DNA of 42,626 nucleotides from a virus. The position numbers and the translations under genes were made by a program. The notes under the pieces are model-generated. The model was not told the origin of the DNA. It made no database searches and worked only from the letters and a program-made list of their open reading frames with translations. Shown here in pieces: positions 6,254-13,789 of the stretch; the stretch's first letter is position 1; each line of letters opens with the position of its first letter. The stretch covers positions 1 through 42,626 of the IMG/VR virus record IMGVR_UViG_3300013131_000090; one strand, written 5' to 3'.

Positions 6254-6953
6254 TTGTGCAGATTTTGATCAAATTGTTGAAGCTACTAAAAACCCCCTGA
6301 TTAAAGGATTTACTACTAATCCTACTCTAGTAGCTAAAGCTGGAGTAACAAACTATATAGAATTTATAGATAAAACAACCTCTTATTTAAAAGAACATCG
6401 TCCAGACACTTGTATTTCTTTTGAAGTGTTTAGTGACGATTTAAATGAAATGAGAGATCAAGCTGTACAAATCGTTTTAAAAAGCAATATAACTACTTAT
6501 GTTAAAATTCCTGTTATAACTACCAATAATATTTCTACCATTGATATAGTAGAAAACTTATTAAATGCTAATATTCCGGTTAATTTAACAGCGGTATTTA
6601 CTTCAGATCAAATAGCAAGTTTTTTTGATATTATGAGACAATACAAAACTCCTTCAATTATATCTATATTTGCAGGTAGATTATATGATATAGGTATAGA
6701 TGCAGTAAATTCTATAATATTTGAAACAGATTCTATGAAAGGTTATTTACATAACGTTGAAGTTCTTTGGGCTTCACCTAGACAAGTATATGATTATAAA
6801 CTAGCGCAAGAAGCAGGATGTGATATTATTACTATGACTCCTGAATTAATTAAAAAATTATCTTTGTTAGAAAATAAAACTATTGACGAGTATTGTTTAG
6901 ATACTGTAAAAATGTTTTACGAAGACGGAAAAAAAACAGGGTTTAAAATATGA
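6234..6953 (+). CDS. talC: TalC-type transaldolase (239 aa)
   Basis: A short transaldolase of the TalC/fructose-6-phosphate aldolase group: FCDCADFDQI at the start, GFTTNPTLVAK (25-35), the Schiff-base Lys91 in TTYVKIPVI, then NLTAVFTSDQ and ISIFAGRLYDIG. Transaldolase makes sedoheptulose 7-phosphate and glyceraldehyde 3-phosphate from fructose 6-phosphate and erythrose 4-phosphate, and sedoheptulose 7-phosphate is exactly the substrate of GmhA two genes upstream. In cyanophages talC serves pentose-phosphate flux; here its position inside a heptose operon suggests it feeds sugar synthesis. It overlaps both neighbours. Confidence 0.85.
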   Translation: MIKLFCDCADFDQIVEATKNPLIKGFTTNPTLVAKAGVTNYIEFIDKTTSYLKEHRPDTCISFEVFSDDLNEMRDQAVQIVLKSNITTYVKIPVITTNNISTIDIVENLLNANIPVNLTAVFTSDQIASFFDIMRQYKTPSIISIFAGRLYDIGIDAVNSIIFETDSMKGYLHNVEVLWASPRQVYDYKLAQEAGCDIITMTPELIKKLSLLENKTIDEYCLDTVKMFYEDGKKTGFKI

Positions 6954-7954
6954 TAGGATTTGAAGAAAACGAAATATCTAAAAATGCATTTGGTGGTACT
7001 GAATTAGCTAAAAGAAAATTGGCTAAAATTCTAGATCCTAATTTATTGGATAATTTCCAAATTATTTCATCTAGATTTAGAGACTTTAATTTTGATAAAA
7101 TCAGAGTATTTTGGTGTCATGATCTCCCTGAAGACCCTGAGTCTGCTAAATTTAAAGAATCTTCGTTTGTATCAAACATACACAAATATGTTTTTATTTC
7201 TAATTGGCAATATCAAAGATACCAATTAATACATGGTATACCATATGATAATAAATCTATAGTAATAGAATCTGGAATAGAACCAGCCCCAGAGAATGTG
7301 TTTGATAAAAAAGATATAGGAACTATAAGATTAGTATATACTTCTACACCACAAAGAGGATTAAATATTCTTGTTCCTGTATTTAAGAAATTGTGTGAAA
7401 TACACAAAGATATACATTTAGACGTTTTTTCATCTTTTAAAATATATGGTTGGGATGAAATAGATAAACAATATGAACCATTATATAATGATATAAGAGA
7501 ACATCCACAAATGACATATCATGGGTTTGTGGAAAATTCTGTTTTAAAAGAACATTTAACTAAAAGTCATATATTTGCTTATCCTTCTATATGGTTAGAA
7601 ACATCATGTAGAGCAATGTTAGAAGCTATGTCAGCAGGATTAGTGTGTGTTCATCCGAATTATGGCGCTTTATCAGAAACATCAGGTTCGTTAAACGTGA
7701 TGTATCATGGTGATTTTAATAATTTAAATATGCATGCTACTATATTTGCTAATCATTTAAATGCTGCTATTAATCTTGTAAAAGAATATAAACACCATAA
7801 TATGATTCGTTTTGGTAAAAGTTACGTAGACTCTAGATATAATATTGATAGGATTAAATCACAATGGGAAATAATGTTAAAAGATTTAATAGAAGAATAT
7901 CCTACAATAGAATCTAGACAACGAATAAAACAAGAATTTGTATATAAAACATGA
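6950..7954 (+). CDS. GT4-family glycosyltransferase (334 aa)
   Basis: The plan is GT-B: the N-terminal domain begins with NAFGGTELAKRKLAK (acceptor side), then VFISNWQYQRYQ. After about residue 120 a Rossmann domain has RLVYTSTPQRGLNIL, GFVENSVLKEHLTKSHIFAYPSIW and the donor-site E-A-M-S-A-G-L segment (LEAMSAGLVCVHPNYGAL). This is glycosyltransferase family 4. It would transfer the heptose made by the neighbouring enzymes to an acceptor: host surface glycan, virion protein or modified DNA. It is translationally coupled to talC and hddA by ATGA overlaps. The acceptor is not visible in the sequence. Confidence 0.8.
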   Translation: MIGFEENEISKNAFGGTELAKRKLAKILDPNLLDNFQIISSRFRDFNFDKIRVFWCHDLPEDPESAKFKESSFVSNIHKYVFISNWQYQRYQLIHGIPYDNKSIVIESGIEPAPENVFDKKDIGTIRLVYTSTPQRGLNILVPVFKKLCEIHKDIHLDVFSSFKIYGWDEIDKQYEPLYNDIREHPQMTYHGFVENSVLKEHLTKSHIFAYPSIWLETSCRAMLEAMSAGLVCVHPNYGALSETSGSLNVMYHGDFNNLNMHATIFANHLNAAINLVKEYKHHNMIRFGKSYVDSRYNIDRIKSQWEIMLKDLIEEYPTIESRQRIKQEFVYKT

Positions 7955-8928
7955 TAGTTTCTCAAACTCCTCTAAGAATATCATTTTTCTCAGGAGGTTC
8001 TGATCTTCCTTCTTTTTATCAATATGAAGATGGAGCAGCTTTATCAGTAACCATAGATAAATTTATCTATGTGTGTACTCACGAAACTCCATATACTGGT
8101 ATAAAAACTATGTTTGATGATGTATCTATAAATACATCATTTGAAGGCATGCAACTTGGTATAGCTAGAGAAGTAATGCTGAATAATTATACTAAACACC
8201 CACAAATTACTATTGCTTCTATGTCTGATATTAAAACTAAAGGTTCAGGATTAGGGTCATCATCAGCATTTACTGTTGGATTAATAAAGAACGTATTAGC
8301 TCATTGTAAGCTTAGTATCTCTAAACTTAATCTAGCAGAAGAAGCTTTTAATATAGAACATAATTTTTGTAAATATCCTGTAGGTAAACAAGACCAATAT
8401 GCAGCAGCATTTGGTGGATTTAATTTGTTTGAATTCAAACAAAATGGATATGTTACTAGAACAGAATTACCATTATCAGACAAAATACTAGAATTTCAAA
8501 ATAGATTATTATTGGTTTGTTCTGGTCGTGGAAGAAATGGTAATAGTATATTAGGAGAACAAGAAAAAGCCGTTTTAGATAAAGAAAAATTTAATCTTAT
8601 TAAAGCGGGACGTAATAAAGCTTATCTAGCGTTTGACCAATTAAAGGTTGGTAATATAGATAATATAGGAGAAATGTTACACCAAGCTTGGATAGATAAG
8701 AAAAAGATAGTATCTTCTATATCCGATGTATATTTTGACGATATATATGAAAAAGCTATAAATGCAGGAGCAATAGGTGGTAAACTATTAGGAGCAGGTG
8801 GTGGCGGATTTTTTATATTCTATGTTCCACTAGATAAGAAAGAAAAAGTTATAAATACATTTAAGAATACTGAATGTACAGTATATCAATTTAAATTTAC
8901 CGAAGAAGGTTCTAAAATTATTCTATGA
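7951..8928 (+). CDS. hddA: GHMP kinase, D-glycero-D-manno-heptose 7-phosphate 1-kinase (325 aa)
   Basis: A full-length GHMP kinase: TPLRISFFSGGSDLP at the start, the ATP loop GSGLGSSSAF at 98-107, YPVGKQDQYAAAFGGF and the C-terminal GGKLLGAGGGGFFIFY. These are the signatures of HddA, which phosphorylates heptose 7-phosphate at C1 in the alpha configuration. GmhB then removes the 7-phosphate and a nucleotidyltransferase activates the sugar. Use of HddA rather than HldE points to the alpha (capsule/S-layer type) rather than the LPS-core beta route. It overlaps the glycosyltransferase and RNase H genes by ATGA, so it is the last sugar gene before DNA metabolism genes. Confidence 0.88.
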   Translation: MIVSQTPLRISFFSGGSDLPSFYQYEDGAALSVTIDKFIYVCTHETPYTGIKTMFDDVSINTSFEGMQLGIAREVMLNNYTKHPQITIASMSDIKTKGSGLGSSSAFTVGLIKNVLAHCKLSISKLNLAEEAFNIEHNFCKYPVGKQDQYAAAFGGFNLFEFKQNGYVTRTELPLSDKILEFQNRLLLVCSGRGRNGNSILGEQEKAVLDKEKFNLIKAGRNKAYLAFDQLKVGNIDNIGEMLHQAWIDKKKIVSSISDVYFDDIYEKAINAGAIGGKLLGAGGGGFFIFYVPLDKKEKVINTFKNTECTVYQFKFTEEGSKIIL

Positions 8929-9764
8929 TTATTGTTGATTTTTCTCAAGTAACATATTCAACTTTAATGACACAATTAGGGTTTGATACTTCTAAAATTA
9001 CAGAAGTAAACGAAGATATGCTAAGACATATGATCCTAAATTGTTTAAGATCATATAATACAAAATATAAAGATAAATATGGTGAAATGGTCATTGCCTG
9101 TGATTCTTCTTCGTGGAGAAAAGAATATTTCCCTTATTATAAAGCAAATAGAAAAAAGGCTAGAGATCAATCAGAATATGATTGGGAATCGTTATACAAG
9201 ATTGTCAATAAAATACGTGATGAAGTAAAGGCTTTCTTGCCATATAGAGTTATTCATATAGAAAAAGCAGAAGCTGATGATATTATTGCTGCTTTAGTAA
9301 TACAATATTCTAAATACGAAAATATTTTAATCCTTTCTGGTGATAAAGATTTTGTGCAGCTACATAATTCTAATATTAAACAATACGATCCAACCAGAAA
9401 AAAAGAAGTATCTCATCCTAGACCAGATATATATTTGATAGAACATATTATAAAAGGTGATAGTGGTGATGGAATTCCTAATATTTTAAGCCCTGATAAT
9501 TGTTTGGTTGTTGGTCAAAGACAAAAACCAATAACCAATAAAAGATTAGAAAGTTTAAAGAACGATCCAATTCAAGATACATCAATATTAAGAAATTTTA
9601 CAAGAAACAGAAATTTGATAGATTTGTCCTTAACTCCTCAAGAGATTAAAGATAAAATATTACAAGAATATATTGATCAACAAGGTAAAAATAGATCAAT
9701 GATGCTATCTTATTTTATGAACAATAAACTTAAGATATTAACTGAACATATATCTGATTTTTAA
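8925..9764 (+). CDS. rnh: T4-like RNase H / 5'-3' flap exonuclease (279 aa)
   Basis: The metal-binding acidic residues of the T4 RNase H/FEN family are visible: IIVDFSQV at the N-terminus, IACDSSSWRKEYFPYYKANRK (about 56-76), EKAEADDIIAAL, LSGDKDFVQL and GDSGDGIPN (the helix-hairpin-helix entry). It removes RNA primers from lagging-strand fragments at the phage fork. Its length is close to T4 Rnh (305 aa). The ATGA overlap with hddA joins sugar and replication genes in one transcript. Confidence 0.88.
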   Translation: MIIVDFSQVTYSTLMTQLGFDTSKITEVNEDMLRHMILNCLRSYNTKYKDKYGEMVIACDSSSWRKEYFPYYKANRKKARDQSEYDWESLYKIVNKIRDEVKAFLPYRVIHIEKAEADDIIAALVIQYSKYENILILSGDKDFVQLHNSNIKQYDPTRKKEVSHPRPDIYLIEHIIKGDSGDGIPNILSPDNCLVVGQRQKPITNKRLESLKNDPIQDTSILRNFTRNRNLIDLSLTPQEIKDKILQEYIDQQGKNRSMMLSYFMNNKLKILTEHISDF

Positions 9765-9773
9765 GGAGAAACA

Positions 9774-10448
9774 ATGCAAATTAGTGTAAGTGAATTTTTA
9801 GAAAAAGTATCTAAATTAAAAACAGACAAAGAAAAAATTGAAGCATTAAAATATAATGATTCTCTAGTATTACGTTCTGTTTTACAAGGAGCGTTTGATC
9901 CAAATGTTAAATGGTTATTGCCAGAAGGAACTCCTCCTTATAAATCTAATGAATTAGTAGATCAAGAACATATCTTTATAAAAGAAGTAAGAAAATTACC
10001 ATATTTTATAGAAGGATTTTATCCACAATTAAACCAAAATAAAAGAGAAATGATGTTTGTGGAAATGTTAGAATCCATAGATAAAAATGATGCAATTATG
10101 TTATGTCATTTAAAAGATAAAAAATTACCTTGGAAAGGTATAACTGGATATCATGTTCAAGAAGCTTTTCCAGATTTAATGCCTAATTATGTTTACGAAC
10201 CTAATAAGGAGGAAGATAAAGAAACCTTTCTGGAGAAAAAAGATAAAATCTTATGTCCGCATTGTGGTACTGAAGGTTCTTCGAAAGCGATGATGAATAG
10301 ATATCATTTTGATAATTGTAAGAAAAAACCAGTTTTACAACAAGAAACAATAACTAATGATGTAATAGAAATACCAGATTCAGTTCACGAAGAAAATAAA
10401 ATTCTTGAAGGAATAGATTTAACTATATTAGCAGAAAAGGAGCAATAA
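9774..10448 (+). CDS. DUF6433-like protein with C-terminal zinc finger (224 aa)
   Basis: Residues 1-140 follow a family seen in T4-like marine phages (EFLEKVSKLKT..KIEALK, FDPNVKWLLPEGTPPY, QLNQNKREMMFVEMLE, CHLKDKKLPWKGITG, AFPDL), which I know as DUF6433 with no assigned role. This version adds a C-terminal CPHCG...RYHFDNCKK segment, a likely C2HC zinc knuckle, and a charged tail. A strong TAAGGAG site supports the start. It sits after RNase H as in related phages, so a DNA-metabolism role is plausible but unproven. Confidence 0.65.
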   Translation: MQISVSEFLEKVSKLKTDKEKIEALKYNDSLVLRSVLQGAFDPNVKWLLPEGTPPYKSNELVDQEHIFIKEVRKLPYFIEGFYPQLNQNKREMMFVEMLESIDKNDAIMLCHLKDKKLPWKGITGYHVQEAFPDLMPNYVYEPNKEEDKETFLEKKDKILCPHCGTEGSSKAMMNRYHFDNCKKKPVLQQETITNDVIEIPDSVHEENKILEGIDLTILAEKEQ

Positions 10449-10457
10449 AATACAACA

Positions 10458-10628
10458 ATGAGTAAATCTAAACATTACAGCAAATACGATTACGAAGACG
10501 AAGAAATTTCTATTTCTAAAACTAAAGAAGAAAATAAAAATAAGAGACGACAAAAAAGATTAAAAGCGGCATTAAAAACAAAAAATATAGATGAAATATT
10601 AAGACAAACTTATGAAGAAGATTATTAA
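10458..10628 (+). CDS. Charged hypothetical protein (56 aa)
   Basis: ATG 10458 starts a 56-codon frame with an acidic middle (YDYEDEE) and a Lys/Arg-rich stretch (KNKRRQKRLKAALK) followed by an acidic end. Its TAA overlaps the ATG of the next gene (TAATG), which argues that it is translated. No family is recognised and the upstream ribosome binding site is weak. Confidence 0.6.
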   Translation: MSKSKHYSKYDYEDEEISISKTKEENKNKRRQKRLKAALKTKNIDEILRQTYEEDY

Positions 10629-10870
10629 TGCCAACATATAAATTTCTAAATACTAAAACAAATAAAGAATACGAAGATTTCATGAGTATTTCTGCTTTAG
10701 ATGATTATTTGAGAGATAACCCTCATATAATACAATTAGTCCATGGTGCTCCAATGATAGTATCTGGTCGTGGTATGACCAAACCAGATAATACATTTAG
10801 AGATATATTGAAAGAGATAAAAAAGAAAAATTCAAAAGGTATAAGTAAGAGTACGATTAACGATTTTTAG
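10628..10870 (+). CDS. Small FmdB-like phage protein (80 aa)
   Basis: It starts MPTYKFLNTKTNKEYEDFMS, the pattern of the FmdB-like proteins found next to exonuclease/PhoH genes in T4-like phages of marine bacteria, then DDYLRDNPHI and GAPMIVSGRG. True FmdB proteins have a zinc ribbon; this one has no cysteine. Function unknown. It is coupled to the 56-aa gene by a TAATG overlap. Confidence 0.6.
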   Translation: MPTYKFLNTKTNKEYEDFMSISALDDYLRDNPHIIQLVHGAPMIVSGRGMTKPDNTFRDILKEIKKKNSKGISKSTINDF

Positions 10871-10878
10871 GAGTATAA

Positions 10879-11595
10879 ATGTCTAGAAAAGAAAAAAGAA
10901 AAATCCCTTCTAATCTAGAAAATAAATTAAATTTTGAATTAAAAGAAATAATACCATTAACAAACAATCAAAAGAAAGTCTTTCAATATTACAGTCAAAA
11001 TAAACATTTAATGTTACATGGACTTGCTGGAACTGGTAAAAGTTTTATATCTATATTTCTGTCTCTAAAAGAAATATTAAATAGTACTGACTCTATATAT
11101 AAGAAACTCTATATCATTCGTAGTGCTGTATCTACTCGTGATATAGGATTTATGCCAGGAAAAACAAAAGATAAAATAGGAGTATATGAAGCTCCTTATT
11201 ATAATATTTGTTCTAAATTATATAATCGTAGTGATGCTTATGAATATTTAAAGAATAAAGGTATCATAGAATTTATGACTACTTCGTTTATACGGGGTAT
11301 TACATTAGAAAATTGTATTATTATTGTTGATGAAATGGCTAATTTAAATTTACATGAATTAGATTCTATTATAACCAGACTTGGAGAAAATTCTAAAATT
11401 ATATTCTGTGGTGATTTTTCTCAAACAGATTTTACTAAAGAATCTGAAAAAGCCGGACTTCCTAAATTTATGGATATATTGAGAAATATAAAATCTTTCG
11501 GTTTTGTAGAATTTGATAACGAAGAAGATATTGTTCGTTCTGGTATAGTTAAGGAATATTTAATACAAAAAAGAAAATTAGGGATATCTACATGA
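10879..11595 (+). CDS. phoH: PhoH-like ATPase (238 aa)
   Basis: The PhoH NTPase domain is complete: Walker A MLHGLAGTGKSFI (about 47-59), IIRSAVSTRDIGFMPG (the PhoH-typical segment), Walker B CIIIVDEMANL (about 146-156) and the sensor IIFCGDFSQTD. PhoH proteins are SF1-helicase-like ATPases with proposed RNA-related roles and are common in marine phages, but their task in infection is unknown. A clear GGAG site precedes the start and the gene overlaps the next by 4 bases. Confidence 0.85.
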   Translation: MSRKEKRKIPSNLENKLNFELKEIIPLTNNQKKVFQYYSQNKHLMLHGLAGTGKSFISIFLSLKEILNSTDSIYKKLYIIRSAVSTRDIGFMPGKTKDKIGVYEAPYYNICSKLYNRSDAYEYLKNKGIIEFMTTSFIRGITLENCIIIVDEMANLNLHELDSIITRLGENSKIIFCGDFSQTDFTKESEKAGLPKFMDILRNIKSFGFVEFDNEEDIVRSGIVKEYLIQKRKLGIST

Positions 11596-11837
11596 AATCG
11601 TTAAAAGAATTTATAAAATCAACAATTGAATTTAATGGAAATTCAGTTCATTCTGTTGCTATTGCTAATGGTTATAAAAATATAAGAAATCTTGACTCTA
11701 GTAATAAAATATACAATCATCCTAATGGTAAATTTATTAGACACAATAGTCGAACAGATAAATGGGCACACGGGGATAATGATAATATACAAACTGGGGT
11801 TGGTGGAGATGCACTTCACGATCATTTAAGCGGATAA
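11592..11837 (+). CDS. Small protein with capsid-targeting-like N-terminus (81 aa)
   Basis: It begins MKSLKEFIKSTIE, close to the MKxFKQYxxE start shared by six other proteins here and to the T4 internal-protein targeting peptide; a gp21-type (I)-x-E site would fall after Glu13. The C-terminal half, NGKFIRHNSRTDKWAHGD...GVGG..LHDHL, is paralogous to the protein at 12480-12755. I infer a packaged internal protein of unknown activity. Its placement in the plus-strand operon between PhoH and the exonuclease, not in the late region, weakens that inference. Confidence 0.55.
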   Translation: MKSLKEFIKSTIEFNGNSVHSVAIANGYKNIRNLDSSNKIYNHPNGKFIRHNSRTDKWAHGDNDNIQTGVGGDALHDHLSG

Positions 11838-11838
11838 T

Positions 11839-12483
11839 ATGAAATTTAAACATGAATTTGTGAATTATCTAAAATTAAATACTGAAACTGTTGATGGTAA
11901 AAGACATTATGTTCTTCCTACTGGAGAAAAGTTAAAATCAGTAACAACTGTACTTGACGAAAAATTAGATAAAACAGCATTATTGGAATGGAAGAAGCGC
12001 GTTGGACCAGAAGAGGCTCAGCGCGTTTCAACACAAGCACGTAATAGAGGTACTGCTATTCATATTTTAGCAGAACGTTATGTTCTTAACGAAGAAAATT
12101 ATACGCGCGGCGCTATGCCTGTTAATATAGCATTATTTGAAACACTTATTCCACATATAAATAAGGGCCTTGATACCGTATTAGGTGTAGAAATACCGCT
12201 TTATTCAAAAGCTCTAAAGGTTGCTGGGAGAGCGGATTTAGTAGGGGTATATAAAGGTAGGCCCGCCGTTCTAGATTTTAAAACAAGCAAAAAAACAAAA
12301 AAGGTTGAATGGATAGAAAATTATATACTTCAATGTACTTGTTATTCAATGATGTTTGAACGAATGTATAAAATTCAAGTACCTCAAATAGTTATAATGA
12401 TCGCTGTAGATAATGAACCCCCTCAAGTGTTTGAACTTGAGAGGGTTAATTATGTTGGTCGTGTATTAGAGATATTTGGTTAG
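11839..12483 (+). CDS. PD-(D/E)XK exonuclease (214 aa)
   Basis: This belongs to the exonuclease family of T4-like marine phages. SVTTVLDEKLDKTALLEWKK opens the domain, RNRGTAIHILAERY supplies an early catalytic His/Glu region, AGRADLVGVYKGRPAVLDFKTSKK holds the D...(D)xK core (Asp and Lys of DFKTSKK), and ILQCTCYSMMFE is the QxxxY motif. It probably resects DNA ends in recombination with the gp46/47 and UvsY systems. It ends convergently with the minus-strand gene at 12480, sharing four bases. Confidence 0.8.
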   Translation: MKFKHEFVNYLKLNTETVDGKRHYVLPTGEKLKSVTTVLDEKLDKTALLEWKKRVGPEEAQRVSTQARNRGTAIHILAERYVLNEENYTRGAMPVNIALFETLIPHINKGLDTVLGVEIPLYSKALKVAGRADLVGVYKGRPAVLDFKTSKKTKKVEWIENYILQCTCYSMMFERMYKIQVPQIVIMIAVDNEPPQVFELERVNYVGRVLEIFG

Positions 12484-12755
12484 TTGTTGTGTAAGTGTAA
12501 TAAATGTTGAAGTAACTTATTCATACCCCTACCTTCTGTTTCTTTTCCTTTATTATCTACATGCGACCAATATGTTGAAGTATGGTGAAGAGCTAACCAA
12601 TTACCGTTGTCATCTGCATGTTCAGTAGTATTTTGACTTTTATTAAACTCTGAACGATCTTCCATATAACCAAATGAATTTAATTTTTCTTTATATTTTG
12701 GAATACGATAAGGTTTTATTTCTTGTTCTATAATAAATTGTTTAAAGGTTTTCAT
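12480..12755 (-). CDS. Predicted internal (packaged) protein (91 aa)
   Basis: It begins MKTFKQFIIEQEIKPY, nearly the T4 internal-protein leader MKTYQEFIAE. A prohead-protease cut of (I)-x-E type would fall after Glu10. The rest contains NGNWLALHHTSTYWSHVDN..G.G...LLQHL, matching the C-terminal half of the protein at 11592-11837, so these are paralogs. A late-promoter-like TTTAAATA lies 22 bases upstream and a strong terminator before that isolates it from the tRNA genes. It is the last minus-strand gene before the convergent plus operon. Confidence 0.65.
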   Translation of the reverse strand: MKTFKQFIIEQEIKPYRIPKYKEKLNSFGYMEDRSEFNKSQNTTEHADDNGNWLALHHTSTYWSHVDNKGKETEGRGMNKLLQHLLHLHNN

Positions 12756-12776
12756 TATTTTCTATTTTTTTAAGAG

Positions 12777-12784
12777 TATTTAAA
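12777..12784 (-). promoter_or_regulatory. Possible late promoter variant TTTAAATA
   Basis: On the minus strand TTTAAATA, one base from the T4 late element TATAAATA, lies 22 bases before the start of the 91-aa packaged-protein candidate. Because a terminator lies directly upstream, this gene needs its own promoter, which supports the call. Confidence 0.4.
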
Positions 12785-12787
12785 AAT

Positions 12788-12817
12788 AAACCTTCTAACT
12801 GTACAGTTAGAAGGTTT
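12788..12817 (-). terminator. Rho-independent terminator, perfect 30-base palindrome
   Basis: The two 15-base halves are exact reverse complements (core CTAACTGTACAGTTAG), followed on the minus strand by a T-rich run (TTTATTTTTA). It lies between tRNA-Trp and the 91-aa gene, so it ends the tRNA-region transcript. Confidence 0.8.
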
Positions 12818-12823
12818 ATTATC

Positions 12824-12897
12824 TGGCACCGGAGGTAGGAATCGAACCCACATCTTCTGTTTTGGAGGCAGACGTTATACCATTTCACTACACCGAT
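12824..12897 (-). tRNA. tRNA-Trp (anticodon CCA)
   Basis: Cloverleaf with anticodon loop CTCCAAA (CCA), T-arm GTGGG-TTCGATT-CCTAC, discriminator G and encoded CCA tail. The acceptor stem pairs ATCGGTG with CTCCGGT with one wobble and one mismatch. It is the last tRNA of the cluster before the terminator. Confidence 0.88.
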
Positions 12898-12906
12898 ATA
12901 TTCTAT

Positions 12907-13260
12907 TTATCCAAATTTCTTCTTTAATCTTTCGTATTCTTTTCTCTCATTTTCTTTTTTCTTCTTTTTATTTATTTTTTCTGTTTCTAAAGACTTTATA
13001 TAATTTTTAAGAGCTCTTTGTTCCCATTCTTCTTCTAGTTCTTCTTCAATATATTGTATATAAATAATATTATCGTAATCGTAATCTTTTATAACTTTTG
13101 CATTATTACGTTGTTCTAATGTTAATTTATTTATATTGCTATGTAAATCTTCTAAAAATGTATCTAAATCAATATTGTATAAAAAGTTTATTGTTTTATA
13201 TAATTTTTTTCTTGAGCTAAATTTCTTAGCCTTGGCTATCAATGTTGATGTTATTTTCAT
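12907..13260 (-). CDS. Lysine/glutamate-rich hypothetical protein (117 aa)
   Basis: The N-terminal half is basic and mixed. From about residue 70 the sequence becomes highly charged (EEELEEEWEQR, KKKKKENERKEYERLKKKFG) and is probably a long helix or coiled coil. It sits between tRNA-Trp, ten bases beyond its stop, and the start of the foreign-looking island. No family is recognised. Confidence 0.6.
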   Translation of the reverse strand: MKITSTLIAKAKKFSSRKKLYKTINFLYNIDLDTFLEDLHSNINKLTLEQRNNAKVIKDYDYDNIIYIQYIEEELEEEWEQRALKNYIKSLETEKINKKKKKENERKEYERLKKKFG

Positions 13261-13305
13261 TTTCTTTCTTTTAGTCTCAGATTTTACTAAAAATTTCTAT
13301 ACGAT

Positions 13306-13345
13306 ATGGTAGGTTTCAACTATTTTGTAGATTTCCCATTCTCCT
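13306..13345. repeat. 40-base direct repeat, copy 1
   Basis: This differs from 13968-14008 only by one missing G. Copy 2 is an inner part of the 165-aa gene (13780-14277). Copy 1 forms the 3' end of the GC-richer small gene, read in another frame. The pair brackets the island and marks either a recombination event or an assembly join. Confidence 0.9.
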
Positions 13346-13571
13346 CAGATTCCAATTTTTCATCGTTTTTGGGGACTTGGTGCACAACAATTCGTTTTGA
13401 AATTTTCAAGGCAAGCGCTTCAACTTGGTACGTGACCGGCTTCGTTATAGCTTCAGGAAGGACCTTCACGGAAGCAACAATCATGCCCAATAGCGACACC
13501 ACAAAGACGGTGCCTTCGAGCAGGTTGCGCGTATTCCCTTGGCGCATAGAGAGTAGTGTTCTACCGTTCAT
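13320..13571 (-). CDS. Foreign-looking single-TM protein fragment (83 aa)
   Basis: Codon use (GGC, GTC, GTG, CTG, AAG, CCC) and base content differ sharply from all neighbours. The product has a hydrophobic stretch at about 19-41 (GTVFVVSLLGMIVASVKVL) and a charged C-terminus. Its last eight codons come from the direct repeat copied out of the 165-aa gene in another frame, so the native 3' end has been replaced. No clear ribosome binding site precedes ATG 13571. I do not recognise it. It is probably a transferred fragment rather than a working phage gene. Confidence 0.4.
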   Translation of the reverse strand: MNGRTLLSMRQGNTRNLLEGTVFVVSLLGMIVASVKVLPEAITKPVTYQVEALALKISKRIVVHQVPKNDEKLESEENGKSTK

Positions 13572-13645
13572 TACGCGGTCCGCTCATCTCAGTTGGCGAC
13601 TAGTTGGGCTCTTAGGTGATGAACTGTGGGATAGTATGGCTAGCT

Positions 13646-13697
13646 GCTCCAGGATTACTTATTAGGTCATATCAACCTATTTAGTAAATCCTGGAGC
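13646..13697. other. Long imperfect hairpin beside tRNA-Ser
   Basis: The outer stem is 11 bp (GCTCCAGGATT with AATCCTGGAGC). A one-base bulge, ACT/AGT, a small internal loop and TAGGT/ACCTA then close a seven-base loop. It sits just past the 3' end of tRNA-Ser on the minus strand. No U-run follows, so it is not a standard terminator. It could be an RNA processing or stability element, or a remnant of the element that brought the island. Confidence 0.6.
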
Positions 13698-13702
13698 CTA
13701 TG

Positions 13703-13789
13703 CGGAAGAGTGGTAGTGTCGATCTCCATGGGTTTTAAGCCACCATCGGTTTTCAAGACCGTGACGAGGGCCGCCTCGCTTACTCTTCC
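13703..13789 (-). tRNA. tRNA-Ser (anticodon TGA)
   Basis: Acceptor stem GGAAGAG/CTCTTCC is perfect, the anticodon loop CTTGAAA gives TGA, and the long variable arm identifies a serine tRNA. Unlike the other nine tRNAs here it does not encode the CCA tail, and it is GC-richer, like the island it borders. Its first 10 bases overlap the end of the 165-aa gene, whose last codons (GAA GAG TAA) lie in the acceptor stem. Confidence 0.9.

Noticed and set aside
6234-6953. talC, SpeD-like and deformylase genes as proof of a cyanophage
   Set aside because: No photosynthesis genes are present, the genome is more AT-rich than most cyanophages, the lysin resembles alphaproteobacterial phage enzymes, and talC sits in a heptose operon.
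8127-8134. TATAAATA inside hddA as a late promoter
   Set aside because: It is in the middle of a conserved coding region with no gene start at the right distance; a similar hit near 8840 is also within the gene. They are chance hits in AT-rich DNA.
13306-13665. Long plus-strand open frame (119 codons) across the GC-rich island
   Set aside because: It has no ribosome binding site, starts inside the direct repeat, and lies opposite the minus-strand frame whose codon use is more natural. It is open only because the island is GC-richer.
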